NCBI GenBank assembly: GCA_938030915.1
Contig: CALHIO010000110.1
Coordinates: 1-5,425, forward strand
DNA length: 5,425 bases
Source of the DNA: an uncultured Gemmatimonadota bacterium
GTDB taxonomy: Bacteria; Gemmatimonadota; Gemmatimonadetes; Longimicrobiales; Gaopeijiaceae
Reading direction: 5' to 3'
In this document: piece after piece, positions 1-5,142 of the stretch
Numbering within the stretch: position 1 is the first letter of the stretch
Layout: every line of letters begins with the position of its first letter
Translations under genes and position numbers: made by a program
Notes under the pieces: generated by a model
Told to the model about the DNA's origin: nothing
What the model saw: only the letters and a program-made list of their open reading frames with translations
Database searches by the model: none

Positions 1-672
1 GAGCGCGCCACTCACGAAATACGCGATCAGCAGCGCCGCCAGCAACGCGAGGAGGCCGCCCAGCATGAGGGCGTCTCGCGCCCGACTCACCGCCCGCTCC
101 ACGTCCGTGAGTGGGGCTGCGATCCGCAGTACGATGAGCTCGCCATTGAGGGTTACGAGCCGGGCACCATACAGGAGCGGCTCGGCCACGGTCGCTGAGG
201 TTCGCTGGGCGAACGAGACTTCTCCGGCCAGTGCACCTCTGACCTCCGGTCGGTCCGAGTGATCTTCGACCTCCGGGAGTCGGTCCGGCTCGACGTAGGA
301 GTCGCCTACCACCACACCCTGAGGAGAGATCAGCGAAACGCGATATCCGACCCGTGCGGTGATTTCGCGGGCGAGCGCGTCGGGGTTCGCATCCGCCGCG
401 CCCTCCAGAATCCACTCACCGAGGGCGAGCTGGCGGCCCAACTCCTCCTCGAACGTCTCCGTGAGCACGCGACGGAGTCCGGACGTGACCAGAACCACGG
501 CGAGCACCGTCATCACGGCGACCACGCCCGCGAAGCCACCGAAGAGACGGTGGCGAATGCGCAGATGCCGTGGCGCGGGGAGCGTCGGATTCAACGCCTC
601 GCGGTCGGGAACGTCGGAAGGCAGCGCCGGGCGGGGAGCCGCCGGAACGCTCGTGCCAGCGTCAGGCTTCAT
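1..672 (-). CDS. PhoR-like sensor histidine kinase, N-terminal part (3' end off the window)
   Basis: The leftward frame is open from ATG 672 to the window edge, giving 224 residues with no stop. A Pro/Ala-rich cytoplasmic tail (1-36) and a basic patch (RHLRIRHR) precede transmembrane segment 1 (about 43-63). An extracytoplasmic sensor domain follows (about 66-200), then transmembrane segment 2 (about 203-222). The sensor domain carries the pattern GYRVSLISPQGVVVGDS (109-125) followed by HSDRPEV (138-144), which is the usual layout of PhoR/WalK-type kinases (deviant PAS-like fold, 'DS...NH..RPEV'). HAMP, PAS, HisKA and ATPase domains would lie beyond position 1. No in-frame ATG, GTG or TTG exists upstream before the stop near 857, so 672 is the first possible start; it lacks a clear Shine-Dalgarno. 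A PHO-box-like array upstream suggests phosphate control, but the kinase could also be a paralogue sensing something else. Confidence 0.85.
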   Translation of the reverse strand, partial: MKPDAGTSVPAAPRPALPSDVPDREALNPTLPAPRHLRIRHRLFGGFAGVVAVMTVLAVVLVTSGLRRVLTETFEEELGRQLALGEWILEGAADANPDALAREITARVGYRVSLISPQGVVVGDSYVEPDRLPEVEDHSDRPEVRGALAGEVSFAQRTSATVAEPLLYGARLVTLNGELIVLRIAAPLTDVERAVSRARDALMLGGLLALLAALLIAYFVSGAL

Positions 673-683
673 CGCGCGGCCGG

Positions 684-710
684 TTACTCTTCGGACCGGA
701 AATAGGTCAT
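684..710 (-). CDS. Possible 8-codon leader peptide upstream of the kinase
   Basis: A tiny leftward reading frame (ATG 710, TAA 684-686) encodes MTYFRSEE. It is preceded by AGGAA (713-717), which lies very close to its ATG, with a second AGGAA just upstream. Its stop lies 11 nt before the kinase ATG, which itself has no recognisable ribosome site, so translational coupling or leader control is conceivable. Frames this short arise often by chance, and nothing else supports it. Confidence 0.2.
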   Translation of the reverse strand: MTYFRSEE

Positions 711-769
711 CGTTCCTGGTTCCTGAATCGGAAGGTCGCTCGATCCCTCTCGACCTCTCACCTGGCGCG

Positions 770-797
770 AATGTATCCGAGGCGGCACGGGCTTCAA
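770..797 (-). promoter_or_regulatory. Candidate sigma70-type promoter for the kinase gene
   Basis: Read leftward, TTGAAG (792-797) and TACATT (770-775) are separated by 16 nt. Each matches four of six positions of the -35 and -10 consensus. This would start transcription about 90 nt before the kinase ATG, downstream of the 11-bp repeat array. It was found by eye; in a GC-rich genome with unknown sigma-factor preferences it is only a candidate. Confidence 0.25.
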
Positions 798-832
798 CTG
801 ATCGGAGCCCCGCGGTGAAGCCTGGCAGGGCG

Positions 833-872
833 TTGTTACTCTGCTGTTACAATACTGTAACGCCGCTGTCAC
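833..872 (+). promoter_or_regulatory. PHO-box-like operator: four 7-bp repeats at 11-bp period
   Basis: Four heptamers TTGTTAC (833-839), CTGTTAC (844-850), CTGTAAC (855-861) and CTGTCAC (866-872) are spaced exactly 11 bp apart with 4-bp spacers. A degenerate fifth, CTGGCAG, sits at 822-828. PhoB-family regulators bind tandem 7-bp half-sites (consensus CTGTCAT) separated by about 4 bp, so this corresponds to two adjacent PHO boxes. The repeats read rightward, opposite to the flanking genes. The middle also forms an inverted repeat, GTTACA-ATAC-TGTAAC (846-861), so a dimeric repressor is an alternative reader. The nearby PhoR-like kinase supports the PhoB interpretation. Confidence 0.6.
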
Positions 873-955
873 GACCGGCTCTTCGGTGGGCCTCCGATTT
901 CCGGTGAGAACGGGTCTGGTTGGATCAGCGGACCGCGTTCATCGGCTGGCCTCAC

Positions 956-1621
956 TCAGCGCTCGTACGTCTCCTCCTGAAGCACCCGCCCGCTCTCGAT
1001 CCAGCGTGCCCACGGCAGAAAGATCCAGAGCGTCAGCGCGGTCACCGCGACGGCCGTCGCGCTTGGAGCGGGTGGGGCCCACGGCTGACTGATCCAGATG
1101 AGCGTCGTCAGGGCGAGCAACCCGACCAGAGCCCACGTCCCGACGTTCGTCACCGCCCGGGTCATCGACGTGTACAGCCACACCCCTGCGAGGAGGAGCG
1201 AACCTTCGAGAACCAGGGTCCCGGGAATAGAGTTCCAGAGCCCGAGCCCGATCACCGGACCGCCGGGCCAGAGGGGTAGATCGGGACGGTGCGCAATCGC
1301 GTCAAGCACCCAGTGGCTCACGACGAGGGCACCGAGGAGGGCCGACACCCGCCCGCTCTTGAACACCCGGTACGCCGCGACACCCACGAGGACAGCCCAC
1401 ACGCCCACGAGCACGAGGCTGTGGGTCCATGGATACGAGACGAAATCGAGTGGAGTGAACGCCGTGGCCCCGGGATCGATCTCAACGACCTCGAGGCCGG
1501 CCAGGAGGAACACGGGCCAGATCAAGTCGACTCCGAAGGCCGCTCCGATCCCGGCCCACAACGGCATCTCGGGTTGGAGCTTCTTTGCGCCCAACCCTGC
1601 GGCGAGATGGCCTACGAACAT
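956..1621 (-). CDS. YdjM-family (metal-dependent hydrolase-like) integral membrane protein
   Basis: The protein is 221 residues from ATG 1621. It starts MFVGHLAAGLGAKKL, and His5 plus Asp32 in GVDLIWP are the positions usual in the YdjM/COG1988 group. Further polar residues in or next to membrane segments are His67 (YPWTHS) and His103, Asp107, His111 and Asp114 in SHWVLDAIAHRPDLPL, a conserved cluster that could bind metal. Several hydrophobic segments follow (about 69-84, 137-149, 163-177, 190-203). The biochemical function of this family is not established. The start was chosen because GAGG lies about 8 nt upstream and family members begin at MxxGH; an in-frame ATG at 1690 would add 23 basic residues unlike the family. 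The gene is divergent from imuB, with SOS-like boxes between them. This is notable because PF04307, the YdjM family, is named for the LexA-regulated E. coli member. Confidence 0.72.
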   Translation of the reverse strand: MFVGHLAAGLGAKKLQPEMPLWAGIGAAFGVDLIWPVFLLAGLEVVEIDPGATAFTPLDFVSYPWTHSLVLVGVWAVLVGVAAYRVFKSGRVSALLGALVVSHWVLDAIAHRPDLPLWPGGPVIGLGLWNSIPGTLVLEGSLLLAGVWLYTSMTRAVTNVGTWALVGLLALTTLIWISQPWAPPAPSATAVAVTALTLWIFLPWARWIESGRVLQEETYER

Positions 1622-1718
1622 CGGAAGAGCCTCGAATCGGCGGTGAATAAAGGGGTTGAACAGGATACGCCGCGACACCGGGTATCGCACCCTGTAGCAC
1701 TGCTTGCATCTGCCAATC

Positions 1719-1757
1719 TTCGGCTTATGTTCGGTACTGTATTCGGCTTTTGTTCGG
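1719..1757. promoter_or_regulatory. Tandem SOS-box-like direct repeats (NTTC-N7-GTTC, twice)
   Basis: Two 16-bp copies, TTCGGCTTATGTTCGG (1719-1734) and TTCGGCTTTTGTTCGG (1742-1757), differ at one base and start 23 bp apart. With the preceding base, each reads CTTC-N7-GTTC (1718-1732) or ATTC-N7-GTTC (1741-1755). The alphaproteobacterial LexA operator is GTTC-N7-GTTC, so each copy matches seven of eight defined positions. The location between a YdjM-like gene and imuB, both from families with SOS-controlled members, supports a LexA role. The regulator itself is not in the window, and another repressor is possible. Confidence 0.5.
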
Positions 1758-1761
1758 GCTT

Positions 1762-1824
1762 GATCCCCGGTACCGACCAGGTGTGTGGCGTGTGGGTGTG
1801 GCGAAGCGCTCGGGACCGGGGATC
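1762..1824. repeat. 10-bp inverted repeat in the imuB leader
   Basis: GATCCCCGGT (1762-1771) and its exact reverse complement ACCGGGGATC (1815-1824) are separated by 43 nt, directly upstream of imuB and downstream of the tandem boxes. It could fold into a leader stem or serve as a regulator site. Matches of this size are not very rare in GC-rich DNA, so the functional claim is weak. Confidence 0.3.
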
Positions 1825-1861
1825 GTCGTCTCCGTCATCCACATAGGTGTCTCGTCCAGCC

Positions 1862-3292
1862 ATGGCTCGTTCCCGCGCTTCCGCGCATTCTGTTCCCACC
1901 CGCCAAGGTCGTGGGTGGGCTCATGACCACAGTACCGACAGCGACTGGCTGAACACGGCGGCGGTCGACACCAGCTGGGCCAGCGGCCCCGGGGCAGGTA
2001 CCGTCTTCCGGCCGGCCACGGCCCGGGCATCGACAGAAAGCCGGCAGGCCCTCTGCCTCTGGCTCCCGACCTTCGAGCTCCGGCTCGAACTGGTTCGCTC
2101 TCCGGAGCTGGACAGTACCTCGGTCGCCCTTCTCTCCCCGGATGAACGTACCCGCCGCACGGTCTGGCAGGTCTCCGAACGCGCCCATGAAGCCGGGGTC
2201 CGCCCCGGACAACTGGTCTCCCAGGCCGTCTCGCTGTGCACGTCCCTGACACTCCTCGAGCCCGATCCGGCCCACTATGACGCCGCAGTCGACACGATGC
2301 TCGAGGCACTCACGGAACTCACGCCAGTGATCGAACCAGCCGGCAGAGGCCGCGTGTTTCTGGGCATGGACGGTCTTGAACGCCTCTTCGGCTCTTCGAC
2401 CCGGCAGGTCGATCGTGCCCTCAGTCTCCTCTTCCGGGTCTTCCCCTCCCCACTTGTCGCCGCAACCCGTGCCGGGATGGCACCTGGCAAGTTCGGAGCC
2501 TGGGTCGCCGCGGCCTCCGCGCGATCCGGCCGGCCGGTGATCGTCCCTGAACCTCGGCTCCGTTGGTTCTTCACGGAGTGCCCGATCGGCTCCCTGCCGG
2601 TCGACCCGCTCGTCATCCAGCGGCTGGAACGGCTCGGTGTCCGCACGCTCGGTGAACTCCAGCGTTTCCCCGAGCCTGCTCTGGTCGCGCAGTTCGGTGA
2701 AGACGGCCGGCATGCGCTCGCCTGGGCTACAGCACGACGGATCGACCCCGTTCGCCCGTGGCATCGCCCCCGTCCGATCCGTGTCTCCCTCGATTTCCCC
2801 AACCCCGTCGGACTCACGGGCACGCTGCACAGCGCTCTGGATCGACTCGTCGAGCGCTCTCTGGCTCGTCCCGCTCGTCGCGGTCGCAGTGTTGCCGGGG
2901 TCAGGATGGGCGCGCATCTCGAAGGAGGAGGTTCCTGGTTCGTCGAGACGGCACTCCGGGAACCGACCTCCGACCGGGAGCGAATCGCCGCACCATTGCG
3001 TGCGAAGATGGCGATCGTACCTCCACCACGAGCCGTCGAGACCCTCCTTCTGGAGCTTACCGAGTTCGGAGTTCAGAGTACGCAAACCCAGCTGTTCGAC
3101 CGGAATATCGATGGGGCTCGAGCAGCGGGAGAGCTCGACTTCAATCAGGGCGAAGTGCCTATATCTCTTAGAGATGCAGTCAAAGAGCTCAAGTTACGTA
3201 TAGGGCACTCACCTCTGTATCGGGTTGTCGAGGTCGACCCGTGGTCGAGGATCCCCGAGCGCCGTCATGCCCTGCTCAGCTTCGATCCCTGA
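1862..3292 (+). CDS. imuB: ImuB-like Y-family DNA polymerase homologue (mutasome subunit)
   Basis: The protein is 476 residues from ATG 1862; GTG 1847 would add five residues, and neither start has a strong ribosome site. The homology begins at ALCLWLPTFEL (63-73), where a Y-family polymerase would have its first catalytic Asp. The palm carries RVFLGMDGLERLFG (164-177) in place of the SxDE motif, so the catalytic carboxylates are missing, as is typical of ImuB. A helix-hairpin-helix-like segment, IGSLPVDPLVIQRLERLGVR, starts at 242. The C-terminus carries the ImuB hallmark DPWSRIPERR (459-468). ImuB acts as the adaptor linking the beta clamp, ImuA and the error-prone polymerase DnaE2 in damage-induced mutagenesis. 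The 62-residue N-terminal extension is unusual. Codons 3158-3205 are rich in rare A/T-containing triplets. The gene leads the operon with the DUF6504-like gene and recX. Confidence 0.87.
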   Translation: MARSRASAHSVPTRQGRGWAHDHSTDSDWLNTAAVDTSWASGPGAGTVFRPATARASTESRQALCLWLPTFELRLELVRSPELDSTSVALLSPDERTRRTVWQVSERAHEAGVRPGQLVSQAVSLCTSLTLLEPDPAHYDAAVDTMLEALTELTPVIEPAGRGRVFLGMDGLERLFGSSTRQVDRALSLLFRVFPSPLVAATRAGMAPGKFGAWVAAASARSGRPVIVPEPRLRWFFTECPIGSLPVDPLVIQRLERLGVRTLGELQRFPEPALVAQFGEDGRHALAWATARRIDPVRPWHRPRPIRVSLDFPNPVGLTGTLHSALDRLVERSLARPARRGRSVAGVRMGAHLEGGGSWFVETALREPTSDRERIAAPLRAKMAIVPPPRAVETLLLELTEFGVQSTQTQLFDRNIDGARAAGELDFNQGEVPISLRDAVKELKLRIGHSPLYRVVEVDPWSRIPERRHALLSFDP

Positions 3293-3305
3293 ACTCACTC
3301 TGACC

Positions 3306-3572
3306 ATGCAGCACCGCCCCCGCCTCAAGCCACTCGGCACAGCCAAATCCGTCGTGGTGAGAACCGACGAGCAAGGCGCCCCGATATTCGTCCGACTCCC
3401 GGGGAAACCAGCCCGACGCGTAGCCGTGATCCGGGAACGCTGGCGTATCGACGACGAATGGTGGCGCCATGCGATTTCGCGAAACTACCTGACGGTCGTA
3501 CTCGATGACGGGAAAGCACTGACCCTCTATCACGACCTCCTCATGGACGAGTGGTACGTGCAGCGTGGCTGA
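3306..3572 (+). CDS. DUF6504-like small protein between imuB and recX
   Basis: The protein is 88 residues from ATG 3306, 13 nt after the imuB stop. An earlier in-frame ATG (3267) and GTG (3225) would overlap imuB. It has no signal peptide or membrane segment. The C-terminal half carries ERWRIDDEWWR (44-54), ISRNYLTVVLDDGKALTLY (57-75) and a final DEWYVQRG. This W-rich beta pattern is the one I associate with DUF6504, a small family often found next to imuB or dnaE2 in high-GC bacteria; its biochemical role is unknown. Position and spacing indicate co-transcription and probable translational coupling, since no clear Shine-Dalgarno precedes the ATG. A role as mutasome accessory is inferred from location only. 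Confidence 0.72.
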   Translation: MQHRPRLKPLGTAKSVVVRTDEQGAPIFVRLPGKPARRVAVIRERWRIDDEWWRHAISRNYLTVVLDDGKALTLYHDLLMDEWYVQRG

Positions 3573-3575
3573 TCG

Positions 3576-4376
3576 ATGCATGGCGTGAACACTGGAACGG
3601 GCCCAGATCTGGGGTGGTACCGACCAACCCCCTTCCCTCCCAGCCCACGCCGTGGATACGAACATCGGATCTTGAGCGCCGACCCTTTCATTACCCGGAT
3701 TCAGCCCCGCCGACCACGCGGTCTGAAGGTGCTTATCCACCTGGACGACGATTCCGAGCCCTTCGAGGTCATGCTGGAGGCCCTCGAACGGAGCCGACTG
3801 GGCGTGGGAGATTCGCTCACAGGGCCCGATCGCCACGCCCTGCTGAATCACGATGCCGACATCCGGGTGCGGGATGCCGCGCTCAACCTGCTCTCATACC
3901 GGGCCAGAACCAGGGCCGAACTTCGCAAGCGCCTGCGGCAGAAGGGGTTTCATCCGACCCGGATCGACCTGTGTCTCGACCGACTGGAGGACCGAGGCCT
4001 GATCGACGACGCGAGCGTCGCCGCCGCCTTCGTGCGTGACCGCCTTCGACACCGCCCCAAGGGCCGCTCAGCACTCACCGCGGAGCTTCGCACCAAGGGG
4101 ATCGCACAGGACCTCGCCCACCAGACCATCGACGGTGTCTTCGACTCCGAGCGTACGAGTGACCACGACCTTGCTCGCGCTGCCGTCGAAAAGTGGGTTG
4201 CCCGTCAGAATCCGGCGGTCCTCGAGGCCCTGATTGACGACGAGTGGTCGGACGAGAGGCAGAAGGCGCGCCGGCGCCTCACGTCGTGGCTGGCACGCCG
4301 CGGCTTCGGTGGAGGAATCCGGAGTGATGCCGTCGACCACGCGATTCATCTCGCGACCGACCGGGTGGGGGGGTGA
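3576..4376 (+). CDS. recX: RecX-family regulator of RecA
   Basis: The protein is 266 residues from ATG 3576, 3 nt after the preceding stop. RecX binds RecA filaments and limits or modulates recombinase and SOS-coprotease activity in the cytoplasm. The N-terminal strand region is ITRIQPRRPRGLKVLIHLDD (39-58). Three helical repeats follow: one with LLSYRARTRAELRKRLRQKG (about 105-124), a second with LIDDASVAAAFVRDRL and KGRSALTAELRTKGI (about 143-176), and a third with KARRRLTSWLARRGFG near the C-terminus. Family proteins usually begin just before the ITRI motif, so the first 35 or so Pro-rich residues may be untranslated; TTG 3672 is an alternative start. RecX normally neighbours recA, so its place behind imuB and the DUF6504-like gene points to a DNA-damage operon. 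A run of seven G residues (4367-4373) abuts the stop codon. Confidence 0.9.
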   Translation: MHGVNTGTGPDLGWYRPTPFPPSPRRGYEHRILSADPFITRIQPRRPRGLKVLIHLDDDSEPFEVMLEALERSRLGVGDSLTGPDRHALLNHDADIRVRDAALNLLSYRARTRAELRKRLRQKGFHPTRIDLCLDRLEDRGLIDDASVAAAFVRDRLRHRPKGRSALTAELRTKGIAQDLAHQTIDGVFDSERTSDHDLARAAVEKWVARQNPAVLEALIDDEWSDERQKARRRLTSWLARRGFGGGIRSDAVDHAIHLATDRVGG

Positions 4377-4400
4377 TCCCTTTCGTCACGCGCAGTCCCG

Positions 4401-4970
4401 CTACGTAGCCGACGACTTCTGTTTCCGGAGCGCCCAGATGAGGCCGCCCGCGACCAGGAGAAGTACCAGACCCCCCGCGAGCGGAGGGGAGCGCTGCCAC
4501 AGCGCACGCAAACCGAACCCCGACGAGGTGAAGAGGACGGCACCCGGTGCGATCCCCACGGCCGTCGTCCAGAGAAATCGCCAACGGGGGACCCCGGTCA
4601 GACCGGCCCCCCAGTTGAGCGCCGTGAACGCGACGACCGGAACGAGACGCAGCACCAGAAGCCCCCACCAGCCAGCCCTCTCAGCCCCCCTGTCGATCCG
4701 TGCCACGATATCGTCTCGGGTGAACCGCAGTGCGATCGGTCGGCCCCAGCGCGCCGCGATTTCGTAGCTGACCCATGCCCCGGTGAGCGCTCCCGCCCAG
4801 GTGATCACGGATCCGACGAAGGGGCCGAACAGGATACCGTTGGCCAGCGCCGGAGCTTCGGCCGGAAGGGGCAGGATGGCTACGACCATCATCACAAGCG
4901 GCGCCACGACATAGGCCAGCTGGCCCAGGTCGGCGAGCCAGAGATCGATATTCGAGAACACCAACTCCAT
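4401..4970 (-). CDS. VTT-domain (TVP38/TMEM64, DedA-like) membrane protein
   Basis: The protein is 189 residues from ATG 4970, with a GAGGG ribosome site just upstream. The reading frame extends further back, but family similarity begins at this start. A hydrophobic segment (about 18-33) leads into PLPAEAPALANGILFGPFVG (34-53), the conserved re-entrant loop of VTT/SNARE-associated proteins. Next come a membrane segment (54-73) and the basic ARWGR. A second re-entrant motif, RLVPVVAFTALNWGAGLTGV (108-127), with downstream GIAPG (139-143), precedes a final membrane helix (about 165-183) and a basic tail. Members are inner-membrane proteins linked to lipid scrambling, undecaprenyl-phosphate recycling or membrane homeostasis; the substrate here cannot be read from sequence. 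It converges on recX with 24 nt between stops and no visible terminator. Confidence 0.86.
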   Translation of the reverse strand: MELVFSNIDLWLADLGQLAYVVAPLVMMVVAILPLPAEAPALANGILFGPFVGSVITWAGALTGAWVSYEIAARWGRPIALRFTRDDIVARIDRGAERAGWWGLLVLRLVPVVAFTALNWGAGLTGVPRWRFLWTTAVGIAPGAVLFTSSGFGLRALWQRSPPLAGGLVLLLVAGGLIWALRKQKSSAT

Positions 4971-4990
4971 GGCCCTCTTCCGGTTCGTCC

Positions 4991-5006
4991 GCCCCGTGGA
5001 CGGGGC
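4991..5006. repeat. Short GC hairpin in the leader of the VTT gene
   Basis: GCCCCG-TGGA-CGGGGC forms a 6-bp perfect stem with a 4-nt loop, 20 nt before the VTT start codon on the leftward transcript. On the plus strand it is followed by CCTTT, too short a T-run for a convincing terminator, and no rightward gene ends here. It may be a leader structure or a chance fold. Confidence 0.25.
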
Positions 5007-5130
5007 CTTTCCGCCACCCGTCTCCTGGGCGAGGCACCGGAGTAATGAGCTTCCGGGATCATCCCCCGCAACCCCGGCCCCGAGACGCGCTTGGAGCCCT
5101 GCGCGACAGCGGCGAGATTCCGTCAGCTGA

Positions 5131-5137
5131 AGGGAGG
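5131..5137 (+). promoter_or_regulatory. Strong ribosome-binding site for the LolA-like gene
   Basis: AGGGAGG lies 5 nt before ATG 5143. It is the best Shine-Dalgarno match in the window and fixes that start. Confidence 0.75.
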
Positions 5138-5142
5138 TTGGC

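Noticed and set aside
259..907. Rightward open frames across the kinase gene and the following intergenic region
   Set aside because: These are shadows of the leftward kinase, which shows clear transmembrane and sensor motifs; their translations are low-complexity Arg/Ser/Gly sequence.
873..955. Possible terminator after the YdjM-like gene
   Set aside because: Only 3-4 bp stems are visible, with no U-tract in the leftward direction.
1098..1846. Rightward frames opposite the YdjM-like gene that could have been an imuA upstream of imuB
   Set aside because: Neither frame shows RecA/ImuA-like Walker motifs, whereas the leftward frame gives a coherent membrane protein with conserved His/Asp residues.
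1835..3085. A 416-codon open frame on the minus strand, antisense to imuB
   Set aside because: Its translation is rich in Arg, Gly and Glu with no family motif, and it mirrors the codon pattern of imuB. Long antisense frames are expected in GC-rich genes.
3588..3599. GAAC-N4-GAAC direct repeat at the recX start as an extra SOS box
   Set aside because: Spacing and orientation fit neither the N7 boxes upstream of imuB nor the Gram-positive GAAC-N4-GTTC palindrome, and it sits inside the operon.
1769..3626. The 11-mer GGTACCGACCA occurs both upstream of imuB (1769-1779) and near the recX start (3616-3626)
   Set aside because: Several 11-base coincidences are expected by chance in a window this long, and the two contexts share nothing else.
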